NCBI RefSeq assembly: GCF_017916365.1
Contig: NZ_JAFMSU010000002.1
Coordinates: 930,001-994,000 of the forward strand
DNA: 64,000 nt
Source: Rufibacter roseolus
Lineage (GTDB): Bacteria; Bacteroidota; Bacteroidia; Cytophagales; Hymenobacteraceae
Direction: 5' to 3'
Every line of letters starts with the position of its first letter. The stretch's first letter is position 1. A program made the position numbers and the translations under genes. Shown in pieces: positions 9,204-19,578 of this stretch. The notes beneath the pieces are model-generated. The model did not search any database. It was not told the DNA's origin and saw only the letters and a program-made list of their open reading frames with translations.

Positions 9204-9656
9204 GGAGTGGTCGGCTACAATTTTCCATTTACCGGCTATTTTCCGGAAAACAAGCGAAAAATGACCTTGCAAATCGCCGATGCTGCGGGCCAGGTGCCAC
9301 TTGCCTACTACAAATAAAGCATCGGGGCCAAGTCGGTCGGTTTTTAGTAAGGTGAAAGTCAGTTTACCCATCGCCTCTGGATTAGGGTAGCCTTTCTGGT
9401 AATTCTGCAGCGTCTTCTCCCAGCCGTAGGTGAGGCCGTTCTTCCCGATGAACACCAGGGAATCTGAATGCCAATAGGGCTCCATGAAGGCTTCCAGGTC
9501 GCCTTTGTTCCAGGCCTGGCTCTGCTGGGCCATGACTGCTTCAATGGCCTCTTTATCCTGGGAGGCTGATTGTTGGGAAACCGTACAGCCTACGCTGAAG
9601 AATAAAAGCAAAAGCCAAAGGCCCGCCAATTTTAAAAGAGTAGAGGTTTTCTTCAT
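9198..9656 (-). CDS. SnoaL/DUF4440-like lipoprotein (NTF2 fold)
   Basis: 152 residues. A signal peptide with lipobox FFSVGC is followed by an NTF2-like domain: the helix EAIEAVMAQQSQAWNKGDLEAFM, then WHSDSLVFIGKNG and the terminal strand FSLVFRKIAGKWKIVADHSS. DUF4440 proteins of this kind are common exported proteins in Bacteroidota with mostly unknown ligands. It starts 3 bp after the mtgA stop codon, so the two probably share a transcript. No specific function is claimed. Confidence 0.85.
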   Translation of the reverse strand: MKKTSTLLKLAGLWLLLLFFSVGCTVSQQSASQDKEAIEAVMAQQSQAWNKGDLEAFMEPYWHSDSLVFIGKNGLTYGWEKTLQNYQKGYPNPEAMGKLTFTLLKTDRLGPDALFVVGKWHLARSIGDLQGHFSLVFRKIAGKWKIVADHSS

Positions 9657-9659
9657 GCT

Positions 9660-10391
9660 CTATTTAAGCCAAAGTTTAATGTAATTACTTCCGCCCAGGC
9701 GGCCCATGTTCCGGACAATGTTGCGCCGCCGCCGAAGGGTATACCCAGAGGGACGGGCCGCGGAATACCGGATGGGGTTGGGCAGCACAGCCGCCAATAG
9801 GGCCGCCTGCTGCCGGGTCACGTCTTTGGGTGCGCATTTGAAATACTTTTTGCTAGCCGCCTGCACGCCAAATACATGATCGCCCATCTCGGCTATGTTC
9901 AGGTACACTTCCATGATGCGTTCCTTGCCCCACAGAAGCTCAATCATGAAAGTGAAGTACATTTCCACCGCCTTCCGGAGATAGCTGCGTCCGTGCCATA
10001 GAAACACGTTTTTGGCCACCTGCTGACTGATGGTGCTGCCGCCTACCGTTTTCTTGCTGGACATATTCCGTTGGAATGCCTGTTTAATGGCCTTGAAATC
10101 AAAGCCGTTGTGGGTGATGAACAGCTGGTCCTCGGCGGCAATCACCGCCAATGGCAGGTTAACAGACATGTCTTCCAGTTCAACAAACTGGTGCTGAATC
10201 TGTTCTACCTTCTCAGTTTTAGGACTGGGCTCAGACCGTTTCAGGAGCATGTGCAGCGTAGCCGGCGGATCAATCCAGCGGTAAGTGAGTACCCAAAGCA
10301 CCGATACCAGGAACAGGGTAATACACAGCTTCAGGAAAAGCCATCGGGCATCTGCCCAGGTAAAGGGAACGGATATCTGCTTTTTAGCCAT
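9660..10391 (-). CDS. mtgA: Monofunctional biosynthetic peptidoglycan transglycosylase
   Basis: 243 residues: one N-terminal membrane anchor (about 17-37) followed by a GT51 domain. Visible motifs are AAEDQLFITHNGFD (with the catalytic glutamate), GGSTISQQVAKN, the RKAVEMY segment and KERIMEVYLNIAEMG. The enzyme polymerises lipid II into glycan strands at the outer face of the inner membrane. The transpeptidase domain of class A PBPs is absent, which defines MtgA. The downstream lipoprotein is 3 bp away on the same strand. Confidence 0.95.
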   Translation of the reverse strand: MAKKQISVPFTWADARWLFLKLCITLFLVSVLWVLTYRWIDPPATLHMLLKRSEPSPKTEKVEQIQHQFVELEDMSVNLPLAVIAAEDQLFITHNGFDFKAIKQAFQRNMSSKKTVGGSTISQQVAKNVFLWHGRSYLRKAVEMYFTFMIELLWGKERIMEVYLNIAEMGDHVFGVQAASKKYFKCAPKDVTRQQAALLAAVLPNPIRYSAARPSGYTLRRRRNIVRNMGRLGGSNYIKLWLK

Positions 10392-10509
10392 AACTCAACC
10401 TAAGCTGCCTAATTTAAAGTATTATGCTTTCACAAAAATAGAGAAATAGTGGCAGCAAGCAGAAAGGCTTCTTAAATTAGAAGCGTTTACCTTCAATCAC
10501 GCGCTGTCT

Positions 10510-11145
10510 ATGAGTAGATTTCTACCGCTCTTTCCGTTGAACATTGTAGTCTTTCCGGGCGAAAAACTGAATCTGCACATTTTTGAGCCCCGGTACCGGC
10601 AGTTGATCATTGAGTGCCAGGCCAAAGACACCACCTTCGGGATTCCGGTGTACCTGGAGAAAGGGCTGGGAGAATACGGCACCGAGATCAAGATCCTGAG
10701 CGTGGAGAAGAAATACTTGGGCGGCGAAATGGACATCAAGACCAAAGGGCTGGGCGTGTTCAAGATAAAGGAATTTCAGCGACAGGTGCCGGGCAGGCTG
10801 TACTCAGGCGGCGAGGTGGAAGACCTGCCCCTCATCCAGGATGATCAGCCTTACCAGCGCATCCAGATCGTGGAACTCCTGAAGCAGCTCTACAGTGCCT
10901 TGGGTATTCAGTCGCTGATGCTTAATCTTAAAGACAATTTTCAGTCTTATGACGTGGCACACCACCTGGGGTTCACTACTGAGCAGGAGTACGAATTGTT
11001 GCAGTGCTCCCGTGAAAGCGAGCGGCTGGAAATCATTCTGGACCACCTCACCCGCATCTTGCCGGTGGTACTGGAAACCGAGCGCCTGAAAGAAAGGGTG
11101 AAACTAAACGGCCACTTCAAACACCTTATTCCGCCCAACTTTTAG
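10510..11145 (+). CDS. LON peptidase substrate-binding domain protein
   Basis: 211 residues. The start MSRFLPLFPLNIVVFPGEKLNLHIFEPRY is the typical first strand-loop of Lon N-terminal (LON_substr_bdg) domains; no ATPase or protease part follows. Stand-alone versions are widespread in bacteria with unknown function. The gene is followed after 22 bp by the metallophosphoesterase, suggesting an operon. Confidence 0.88.
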   Translation: MSRFLPLFPLNIVVFPGEKLNLHIFEPRYRQLIIECQAKDTTFGIPVYLEKGLGEYGTEIKILSVEKKYLGGEMDIKTKGLGVFKIKEFQRQVPGRLYSGGEVEDLPLIQDDQPYQRIQIVELLKQLYSALGIQSLMLNLKDNFQSYDVAHHLGFTTEQEYELLQCSRESERLEIILDHLTRILPVVLETERLKERVKLNGHFKHLIPPNF

Positions 11146-11167
11146 CATAAAATAAGAGTAATAGAAA

Positions 11168-12457
11168 GTGCTATTCTGGCATATACCTTACACAATGCTC
11201 TATCTAGTTGCCCTTTCCGTTTTCCTGGCCCTGTGCACCTGGTTTGTCTGGGCTTACCTGCAAGAGCGGAAGTATAGGAAAAAGCCGTTTTACGCCTTAG
11301 CTGAGATTGGCTGGCGCACTTCCACGCCCCCGCCGCCAGAACAACGAACGCATTCCATTGCCTTGGTAGGAGACGTGGGGGCCAACGGCTCTCTCAAAGA
11401 TGACCACCTCCTGCAGGCCGTGGATTACTGGATCAAGGAAGCCGGCCAGGACAGCACCATCATCTTTCTGGGAGACAACATCTACCCCATCGGGCTGCCG
11501 CCCGAGGATAGTTTCAAACGCGCGCAAGCGGTGCAGCGTCTAGACCATCAACTGGACTTGTTCCAGGATTATCAGGGCAAAGTCATTTACCTCAGCGGAA
11601 ACCATGACTGGCACAAAGGCCGCCCCGATGGCTATTCCTATGTACTGCGCCAGGAAAAATACATCACAGAGAAGCTCCAAGACGAGACGGCCTACCTGCC
11701 GCAGGGTGGAACCCTAGGCCCAGTCACTTGGGAAATAAATGACCAGCTCCTGATCCTGATCATCAATACGCAATGGTGGGTGCAAACCGGACACCGTCCG
11801 CTGGAAAGAAGCCCCGGTCAGCCCTACAATGTTTCCAGGGACTTCTACCCGGCCCTGGATGCTTTACTCAAGGAACACCAGGGCAAATTCATTGTGCTGG
11901 CCGCTCACCATCCGCTTTACAGCAATGCCTTACATGGAGGTAAATTCACGGTGAAGCAGCATCTGTTCCCGCTCACGTTCATCAACAAACGCGCCTTGAT
12001 TCCCCTTCCGCTGGCGGGCTCCATCTTCAGGTTGTACCGAAAGTACATGGGTATGCACGAAGACATGTCCTACCCTCCTTTCAGAAAATTCAGGCGTAGA
12101 ATTCTGCGGGTACTGCACCAGCACAAATCCATATTCTACGTGGCTGGCCATGACCATAACCTGCAGTACTTTCAGGTGAAAGGCAACCATTACGCGGTAA
12201 GCGGATCAGGGAGTAAAACCAACTTTGTGGCCAAAGGTGGCAAGGCTTCTTTCGCGCACGAGAGCAAAGGCTTTATGGTGCTGGACCAATACGCAGACGG
12301 AACGGTCTGGCTCAGGGTGATAGAACCTGCCATTAACCCCGGCGAAGAGCCGCTTATGGTTTTCCAGAAATGTATCTTTCAGGCAGAAATGGCCCCTAAA
12401 CAGCCTGCGGCGGCAAAAGCACATGCAGGTTCTGAGGCTGCGCCCGAAAAGAAATAG
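11168..12457 (+). CDS. Membrane-anchored metallophosphoesterase
   Basis: 429 residues from GTG 11168; ATG at 11195 is an alternative start that removes nine residues. One N-terminal transmembrane segment (about 9-30) precedes a calcineurin-like domain: LVGDVGANG, FLGDNIYPIG, LSGNHDWHKG, VLAAHHPLYSN and VAGHDHNLQ, giving the full two-metal ligand set. The substrate is unknown. Its 3' end overlaps the convergent lipid-kinase gene by 62 bp. Confidence 0.88.
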   Translation: MLFWHIPYTMLYLVALSVFLALCTWFVWAYLQERKYRKKPFYALAEIGWRTSTPPPPEQRTHSIALVGDVGANGSLKDDHLLQAVDYWIKEAGQDSTIIFLGDNIYPIGLPPEDSFKRAQAVQRLDHQLDLFQDYQGKVIYLSGNHDWHKGRPDGYSYVLRQEKYITEKLQDETAYLPQGGTLGPVTWEINDQLLILIINTQWWVQTGHRPLERSPGQPYNVSRDFYPALDALLKEHQGKFIVLAAHHPLYSNALHGGKFTVKQHLFPLTFINKRALIPLPLAGSIFRLYRKYMGMHEDMSYPPFRKFRRRILRVLHQHKSIFYVAGHDHNLQYFQVKGNHYAVSGSGSKTNFVAKGGKASFAHESKGFMVLDQYADGTVWLRVIEPAINPGEEPLMVFQKCIFQAEMAPKQPAAAKAHAGSEAAPEKK

Positions 12458-13283
12458 TCTTGCCCAAGTCCTCTGGCTCACCATCTATCTGCGAGACCTC
12501 CTCTGCATGGTTGATAATACTCGCCGAGCTGCAACTGAACCGGTGGGTATAGACCGAGTCATCAATGGTGTCGGTGTAGAGGCGGTACAAGATACCCAGG
12601 CTGGATGCTTTAGGGAACGGCTCCAATACGCAAATCTCAAAGTTCCCGTCATTGATTACCCCCGTGGGGTTAATGGCCGCATTGCTGCCGAAAGCCCGGG
12701 CGTTGGTGACGGTGATCATGAAAGCCTCTCCATCAAAAATGGTTTTTCCATCGGTCCGGATGGTGTATTTCTTGGGTTCATAGGCCATGAATTCCTGCAT
12801 GGCAATCCAGGCGTAAGCGCCGGGACCGCGCGTTTCTCCGCCGCAGAACCTTTTTACCACCAAGGCATTGAAGCCCATGTCGCAGATGTGGATGGAAAGG
12901 TGGCCGTTCACATCTAAGGTGTCAATGGCCATCTTTTTGTGATCAACCAAGAGTTGCAGCGCCTCGTCAAAGTTCTGCGGAATGCCCAGGTCTTTAGATA
13001 ACCCGTTGCCCGACCCCATGGGAATAATGGAGAGCGCCACGTCTGAATTGATGATGGACTTGGCCGTTAGGCTCACCGTACCGTCCCCGCCCACTGCGCA
13101 GGCAATTTCAGGTTTATACGAAGCGAGCTTTTTCTTTAGCTTCTCCTCGTCATCTACCCCGGTGGTTTTGAAATACTCCACGGTAAGGTTGTGCTGCCGG
13201 CAGAAGGCCTTCAGGTCTTCCATCAATTCCTCTTTATCAATGTCCCCGGAGATAGGATTGATCACGAAAAGTATCTTACTCAT
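12396..13283 (-). CDS. Diacylglycerol kinase-like lipid kinase (YegS/BmrU family)
   Basis: 295 residues from ATG 13283; an in-frame ATG at 13307 would add eight residues, but the family normally begins directly with MSKILFVINPISG. Motifs are NPISG, the nucleotide loop AVGGDGTVSLTAKSI, and MGSGNGLSKDLGIP. The later DMGFNALVV and ITVTNARAFGSNAAINP segments also fit the DAGK catalytic family. It would phosphorylate diacylglycerol or a related lipid using ATP; the substrate is inferred. The 3' end overlaps the metallophosphoesterase gene on the other strand. Confidence 0.92.
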   Translation of the reverse strand: MSKILFVINPISGDIDKEELMEDLKAFCRQHNLTVEYFKTTGVDDEEKLKKKLASYKPEIACAVGGDGTVSLTAKSIINSDVALSIIPMGSGNGLSKDLGIPQNFDEALQLLVDHKKMAIDTLDVNGHLSIHICDMGFNALVVKRFCGGETRGPGAYAWIAMQEFMAYEPKKYTIRTDGKTIFDGEAFMITVTNARAFGSNAAINPTGVINDGNFEICVLEPFPKASSLGILYRLYTDTIDDSVYTHRFSCSSASIINHAEEVSQIDGEPEDLGKTISFRAQPQNLHVLLPPQAV

Positions 13284-13327
13284 ATAATTTAAATCTTTGT
13301 TGTTCACCCCAGCCGTTTAGAGGCCAA

Positions 13328-13396
13328 TTATATAAAAGTCACCAAAGAAAACGCCCCAATCAGTAACCAGACCACAAAACGCAGGGAGCCTCTCAT
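13328..13396 (-). CDS. Possible 22-residue membrane peptide
   Basis: An ATG at 13396 opens a 22-codon frame encoding one hydrophobic segment (FVVWLLIGAFSLVTF). The same frame stays open upstream for about 33 more codons and encodes another hydrophobic stretch and a YWRKSKQAKKT linker, but it has no ATG, GTG or TTG start. It may be a genuine small protein, or a remnant of a longer two-helix protein that has lost its start. Confidence 0.35.
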   Translation of the reverse strand: MRGSLRFVVWLLIGAFSLVTFI

Positions 13397-13628
13397 ATTT
13401 GTAGTTTTCTTAGCCTGTTTACTTTTCCGCCAGTAAAAGCCAAAAAAGGGCTGGAAGGCAGATATGGTTAAAAGAACGGCATTACTGCTACTTGGTTGCG
13501 AGAACTACGGACAAGGCCGCACCTGTTTTTTCTTGATATAGGTAGAATACTATATCATTTTTGATTGCACATACGTAAGAATGCCTGTAGCGCTAAGAGG
13601 CGTTTTAACACACTAAGAACAAACTGAA
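13397..13628. other. Intergenic, upstream of small membrane protein
   Basis: Apart from the open frame described for 13328-13396, I see no gene. The sequence is AT-rich near 13540-13600, where the promoter of the small gene at 13629 is expected. Confidence 0.4.
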
Positions 13629-13820
13629 ATGAATCTAAAAAGAACATTCGGCGCTATTCTTACAATCCTAGGGATTGTGGGCGTCATTTGGGGGGCTTAT
13701 GCCTTTTTGGCCCATGGTGATTCCATGAATCAGATTTCCTCCCTGGTACCTTTTGTGGTAGGGCTAATCTTCTTCTTTACCGGAATCAGTCTCATTAAAG
13801 GCACCAAAGATACAGCCTGA
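13629..13820 (+). CDS. Small two-helix membrane protein
   Basis: 63 residues with two predicted transmembrane segments (about 6-28 and 38-56) joined by a short HGDSMNQ loop. I do not recognise a named family; short proteins of this design are common in Bacteroidota. It is monocistronic: a strong palindromic terminator begins 16 bp after the stop. Confidence 0.7.
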   Translation: MNLKRTFGAILTILGIVGVIWGAYAFLAHGDSMNQISSLVPFVVGLIFFFTGISLIKGTKDTA

Positions 13821-13836
13821 TAAAAACTAAAAAGCC

Positions 13837-13884
13837 TAAAAGCAGCAGAAGCCGACCCTTTCAGGTCGGCTTCTGCTGCTTTTA
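13837..13884. terminator. Bidirectional terminator, 21-bp perfect stem
   Basis: Arms 13837-13857 and 13864-13884 are perfectly complementary with a 6-nt loop, and the stem begins TAAAAGCAGC and ends GCTGCTTTTA. It sits between the convergent small membrane protein and L,D-transpeptidase genes, so it can terminate both. Confidence 0.85.
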
Positions 13885-13904
13885 GGAAATGTGTTCCTAC
13901 AAAA

Positions 13905-14702
13905 TTATCTGCTCAACAATTTAGCTTGTTTGGCCAGGATCTCATTCTCAAAGTGCTTGATAGCAGAGTCTGTGTCTAGGTAAGCAGAAGTGTAGTTGGT
14001 AGATGGACCATCAATGTACAGCAAAGTGCCACCCTTAATGACCTGGATCACCTCAGAGGTGATTGCCTTTGGCAATGCTGGGCATCCATGGCTCCGCCCC
14101 AGACGACCCTGTTGCCTTACAAAAGCTTCGCTCACATAATCAGCGCCATGAACCACAATAGCTCTTTCTTTAGCTTTTGAGTTAAATCCGCGGTCAAGGC
14201 CATTCAGTTTCAGCGATAGTCCATGTTTGCCAATGTAGGTGTTCTCGGTTACGTAGAAGCCCAGGCTGCTCATGTGCGAGTTCACCGTGTTGGAGAATTT
14301 AAAAGCTCTGTCATTGCCAGAGCCCATTCCATGCGCTACCAGGCTATGGTAGAGCACTTTCTTTTTATTAAGGTCAACCACCCAAAAACGTTTCTCACTG
14401 CTGGGTTTGTTGAAATCCACTACAGTAAGCACCTCTTTGGTGCGGCTGAGTTTGTTATTCTTCTTAAGGTTGTAGAAACCGGTAGCGGCTCTCTTGAAAA
14501 CGTCAAAGTCCAAACCTGCTTTTTTGAGGTCCGCTTCATCATAGAGGTTCTCCAGAAAGTCATCAAAGGCAACTTTACTTGAAGCTTCTACAGCTGTGGA
14601 ATTTGAAACTGGACCCGCCCCGTTGGAGATGGTGGAACTGTTTGCAGGAGAAACGAATGACAAAAGTGAGATAAATGTGAAAACCGAGATTGCCTTTTTC
14701 AT
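13905..14702 (-). CDS. Murein L,D-transpeptidase catalytic domain protein
   Basis: 265 residues with an N-terminal signal peptide (hydrophobic about 5-22). The C-terminal half has IVVHGADYVSEAFVRQQ and the catalytic cysteine segment RLGRSHGCPALP, the H...SHGC pattern of the YkuD-related murein L,D-transpeptidase family. Such enzymes make 3-3 cross-links or attach proteins to peptidoglycan in the periplasm; which of these applies is not visible. The N-terminal FDDFLENLYDEADLKKAGLDFDVF segment is typical of the Bacteroidota form. Probably monocistronic. Confidence 0.88.
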   Translation of the reverse strand: MKKAISVFTFISLLSFVSPANSSTISNGAGPVSNSTAVEASSKVAFDDFLENLYDEADLKKAGLDFDVFKRAATGFYNLKKNNKLSRTKEVLTVVDFNKPSSEKRFWVVDLNKKKVLYHSLVAHGMGSGNDRAFKFSNTVNSHMSSLGFYVTENTYIGKHGLSLKLNGLDRGFNSKAKERAIVVHGADYVSEAFVRQQGRLGRSHGCPALPKAITSEVIQVIKGGTLLYIDGPSTNYTSAYLDTDSAIKHFENEILAKQAKLLSR

Positions 14703-14835
14703 TCTTATTTCTTTTTGTGTGTCGCCTGTATAACCCCATTCCTTTCTACTTTTGTTCCAAGTTGTCTAAAATGGGCCATAAACTGTTCTTTCAGAAGATA
14801 TATTCCTGGTCCTTCTTACACTATTTCAACACCTT

Positions 14836-15243
14836 ATGAAGATACAGACATTTTTCTCAAAAAAAACGATTACCTACTTTCTATGTTGTTTTTTGAGCCT
14901 TTCATTTTTTTCCTGCTCCTCTGCGACAGATAACCTGAAAATGGATTCAGAAACCTGGAAAGCAGATTTGAACGGTTGTAAGGGAAACCGTCTCAAGTTA
15001 AGGGAACAGGTGGAGGATATCAGGCTTAAACTAGTTGGCTTGAAGGAGACCAGTATCAGAAAACTGTTTGGGAAACCAGATTCTGAGGAACTCTTAGAGA
15101 GAAGCCAGAAGATTTACATTTACTACATCTCCCCCGGCCCTAAATGTACCCCGGCAACAGAAAATAGCGCAAAGAAAGAGGCTCTGGCCGTGCGCATGGA
15201 TGCATTAGGGACTGTACGGGAAGTCAATATCTTCAATGAGTAA
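14836..15243 (+). CDS. Small lipoprotein, BamE/SmpA-like fold possible
   Basis: 135 residues. The signal peptide ends in LSFFSC, giving a lipobox. The mature part has LVGLKETSIRKLFGKPDSEEL followed by a strand IYIYYISPGPKC; a helix-turn G-x-P then strand arrangement resembles the BamE/SmpA domain. The similarity is weak and functional assignment is not possible. It is somewhat AT-richer than its neighbours. Confidence 0.65.
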   Translation: MKIQTFFSKKTITYFLCCFLSLSFFSCSSATDNLKMDSETWKADLNGCKGNRLKLREQVEDIRLKLVGLKETSIRKLFGKPDSEELLERSQKIYIYYISPGPKCTPATENSAKKEALAVRMDALGTVREVNIFNE

Positions 15244-15262
15244 ACCAAAAGCCTATATAAAA

Positions 15263-15298
15263 AGAAAGCCATTCTCCTCAAGGGGAGAACGGCTTTCT
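15263..15298. terminator. Bidirectional terminator hairpin
   Basis: AGAAAGCCATTCTCC (15263-15277) pairs with GGAGAACGGCTTTCT (15284-15298) with a single mismatch. It lies between two convergent genes. Confidence 0.75.
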
Positions 15299-15314
15299 AA
15301 GCAAGCGTCAACTC

Positions 15315-16061
15315 TTAGTTTTTCACTTTCTTTTTAGTAGTCTCGGTTTTGATTTTCACCTTGTCATTCTCGACTTTGGATTTACCCTCTGGAGTAATGA
15401 TCTTGGTTTCAGACGGACTTGATTTATATTTAACAGATTCTGTTTTCAATTTTTCAGAATTGCCTTTTACTTTCATTTCGCCGCTGGCAGACTCTGCTTT
15501 CATTTTGTTGTCTTCAAGCTTCACTTTGTCTGAGCCGCTTTCCATTTTAACTTTATCGTCTTTAACCTTTACCTCGGTGGATGTAGTACCACCTTGGGTT
15601 GTAGAGGTAGACGTTCCAACTGTACCTGTGGTTGGCGTAGTCATGGTAGAACCGGCAGAAGCATTGGTGCTGGAAGCGCCGGTTTCAGTTGTTGCCGGAG
15701 CAGCCATAGCGCGGCCGTCCATTTCAAGGTAAGCGGTGAACTGCTTAGGAGTCAAAACCTGGGCGAACTCCTGGTCCAGCTGCTCGTTTACTTCTTTGAT
15801 TTTGGCATCACGCATCTGAGCATCGTTGCCGTACATTTTCTCAATTTCGCTGAACTTATCAAATCTTGCCTGGTTCAACGCTTTCAATTTGATATACTGG
15901 CCTTCGTTCAGCTCCAGCTCATTATACATTTGACGGCTCATTTCCTGAGCGCTCATGGAGAGCACTGCACGGGATGTAGCAGCAGTTCCGGTTAAGTTGG
16001 TTTGGGCTTGTACAGTTAATACAGCACCAAATAATACTGCGGATAAGAATAACTTTTTCAT
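15315..16061 (-). CDS. Exported protein with helical domain and low-complexity Lys/Glu/Thr tail
   Basis: 248 residues from ATG 16061 (an upstream in-frame ATG at 16097 adds 12 residues before the signal peptide, less likely). A signal peptide ending VQA precedes a helical part, MSAQEMSRQMYNELELNEGQYIKLKALN, with LTPKQFTAYLEM, resembling the short helical domain of many Bacteroidota exported proteins and CpxP/Spy-like chaperones. A Thr/Gly/Ser-rich linker and a repeating KVKMES/DKVKLED charged tail make up the last 110 residues. The tail has repeat-like codon runs that may vary in length between strains. Function unknown. Confidence 0.75.
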   Translation of the reverse strand: MKKLFLSAVLFGAVLTVQAQTNLTGTAATSRAVLSMSAQEMSRQMYNELELNEGQYIKLKALNQARFDKFSEIEKMYGNDAQMRDAKIKEVNEQLDQEFAQVLTPKQFTAYLEMDGRAMAAPATTETGASSTNASAGSTMTTPTTGTVGTSTSTTQGGTTSTEVKVKDDKVKMESGSDKVKLEDNKMKAESASGEMKVKGNSEKLKTESVKYKSSPSETKIITPEGKSKVENDKVKIKTETTKKKVKN

Positions 16062-16478
16062 GGTGTTTTTTGACGCTTTAGGTAGAATTTTTATCAAGAG
16101 CTCTTTGTGTTGTTATATATGTCCTTTAACGCGCCACAGAAACCTAAGTTATGGGAATTTTAATATTTTGTTATTGCACTTAAATAATAATTTAAAATTG
16201 AACTTGTTTCGTAAAAAACACCATTATCCATTTTTATATATAGTCTTTTTTTGATGTTTATAGCTGTTTGTGGCTCTAAAAATCACCAAACCCTATTTTG
16301 ACCAAACTTCAGGAATATTTAGAATAGGGTTTTAGCCACACAATCCCTTACTCAGGCCTAAACCCAAGCCTCTCCAATATCTTCAAAAAGTATTGTTTCA
16401 CTTCTATACCAACTTTGTATAAACAAAAAACCCTGACCAGAGAATGGTCAGGGTTTATAAAGAGAGATTTTAATTTGC
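16062..16478. other. Intergenic, AT-rich, with a terminator at its end
   Basis: Holds the upstream region of the gene at 15315-16061, which is very AT-rich around 16140-16260. I see no gene here. Confidence 0.5.
16428..16456 (-). terminator. Terminator of the DUF4199 gene
   Basis: Perfect 12-bp stem AAACCCTGACCA / TGGTCAGGGTTT with a 5-nt loop. On the minus strand it is followed by a T-rich tail, so it is oriented to end the DUF4199 transcript. Confidence 0.85.
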
Positions 16479-16943
16479 TCAGGAGGTAAGTTTATGGTCT
16501 GGCCGCTTAAAGAACTGCATGGCTATGTACCCTACAAAAGCGCCTATTACCACGCCCAGGAGGATCCACATGATGGCCATAAGCCAGATGGCCTGCTCAT
16601 TGCCGTAAGACTCATCTGCCGCGTAAGGATAAGAAACGGCCAGGTTAAAGACCTTGTCTGTCAATACCTGGAAAATGGTGAACAGCACCGAAGATACCAG
16701 ACCCACGAAAAAGCCCACTCCTATTCCTTCCAGATAGCCCAGTTTTCCCGCTTTCGCTATTTTATAGCTTCTTATAGCTAGGCAAATGCCAATCACCAGG
16801 ATAATTCCCGTTAAGAAGTGCAGAGACACATTTTCCAATAGGCCCAGCAGCCTAAGCAAGATCATATAGATAATTGCCGCAATTCCCGTCATTACTCCAT
16901 AGTAGGTACCTGTCTTCTGTACCGATGTCCGACGTTGTTCCAT
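16479..16943 (-). CDS. DUF4199 domain membrane protein
   Basis: 154 residues with four predicted membrane segments (about 15-35, 39-58, 73-95 and 117-142). Length, topology and the GYLEGIGVGFFVGLVSSVLFTIFQ segment fit DUF4199, a Bacteroidota family of unknown function. A strong terminator follows the gene. Confidence 0.8.
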   Translation of the reverse strand: MEQRRTSVQKTGTYYGVMTGIAAIIYMILLRLLGLLENVSLHFLTGIILVIGICLAIRSYKIAKAGKLGYLEGIGVGFFVGLVSSVLFTIFQVLTDKVFNLAVSYPYAADESYGNEQAIWLMAIMWILLGVVIGAFVGYIAMQFFKRPDHKLTS

Positions 16944-18882
<1,939 letters not shown>

Positions 18883-18891
18883 GGGTTCTCG

Positions 18892-18926
18892 GTTTAGACC
18901 CGGTTTTCTAAAAACAGCCATAAAAC
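18892..18926. repeat. Nested palindromic repeat, family A copy
   Basis: GTTTAGACCCGGTTTTC-TAAAAACAGCCATAAAAC, a diverged family A unit directly after the ABC-F stop codon, abutting a canonical terminator. Confidence 0.55.
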
Positions 18927-18963
18927 AGAAAGGGCGATCCATTTGGATCGCCCTTTCTGTTTT
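18922..18963. terminator. Terminator with 20-bp perfect stem
   Basis: Arms 18922-18941 and 18944-18963 pair perfectly around a 2-nt centre, with AAAACAG/CTGTTTT ends. It separates the ABC-F gene from the convergent lmo0937-type gene. Confidence 0.85.
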
Positions 18964-18979
18964 CGGTAAAGACTATGCC

Positions 18980-19129
18980 TTACCCGCGTATCAATCTTAG
19001 CAAGACAACCACAATGGCAATCACCAGCAAAACGTGGATGATCCCGCCAACCTGGTCACCAAATCCTAAGAACCCGATGAGCCATACTATTACCAGCACC
19101 AGTGCAATGACATACAGTAAGTTTCCCAT
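18980..19129 (-). CDS. lmo0937 family small membrane protein, copy 1
   Basis: 49 residues beginning MGNLLYVIALVLVIVWLIGF, then LGFGDQVGGIIHVLLVIAIV and a basic end LLRLIRG. Two hydrophobic helices surround a GFGDQVGG turn, the pattern of the lmo0937 family, which is often stress-induced in bacteria; its biochemical role is unknown. A near-identical paralogue lies directly upstream at 19184-19336. Confidence 0.85.
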   Translation of the reverse strand: MGNLLYVIALVLVIVWLIGFLGFGDQVGGIIHVLLVIAIVVVLLRLIRG

Positions 19130-19183
19130 GGTGTTAACTTAGTCTGTTGGTAGATACAAAGAGTGCTGGATTAATATTGTGAT

Positions 19184-19336
19184 TTATGCTCGGCGTATGA
19201 GACGCAGAAGTACCGCGATAACCGCAATCACCAATAAGATGTGAATGATACCGCCTACTTGATCTCCGAATCCCAAGAATCCGATCAGCCAGATAATTAC
19301 CAGCACTACTGCGATGATATACAATAGATTTCCCAT
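19184..19336 (-). CDS. lmo0937 family small membrane protein, copy 2
   Basis: 50 residues, differing from copy 1 only by conservative changes and an RRA end. The same two-helix design is present. It is separated from copy 1 by 54 bp and is transcribed in the same direction, indicating tandem duplication. Confidence 0.85.
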   Translation of the reverse strand: MGNLLYIIAVVLVIIWLIGFLGFGDQVGGIIHILLVIAVIAVLLRLIRRA

Positions 19337-19516
19337 AGTTTTAGTTGTGTTTGGTTTTGGTTAATTGTTTTGGAGCGCTTTTTAATTGACGTTCCGATAT
19401 CGATTTTTCTGCTTGTACGCAAGAATATTTTAAAAGATTTATATAGTCTTTTAAAAAGATATAATTACTTATGCACATGACAGTTAAAATAGGTTGGGGC
19501 TTTAAACAGGCTGTTT

Positions 19517-19547
19517 CTTGCTCCGGTACAGAATTATCATAGCTTTG
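19517..19547 (+). promoter_or_regulatory. Bacteroidota-type promoter of the hbd gene
   Basis: CTTG (19517-19520), 19-bp spacer, then TAGCTTTG (19540-19547). This matches the Bacteroidota primary-sigma consensus TTTG-N19-TAnnTTTG with one change. It lies 31 bp before the ATG at 19579. Confidence 0.65.
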
Positions 19548-19578
19548 CACCCTAAATTCACTAACTAACGCTCATTCT

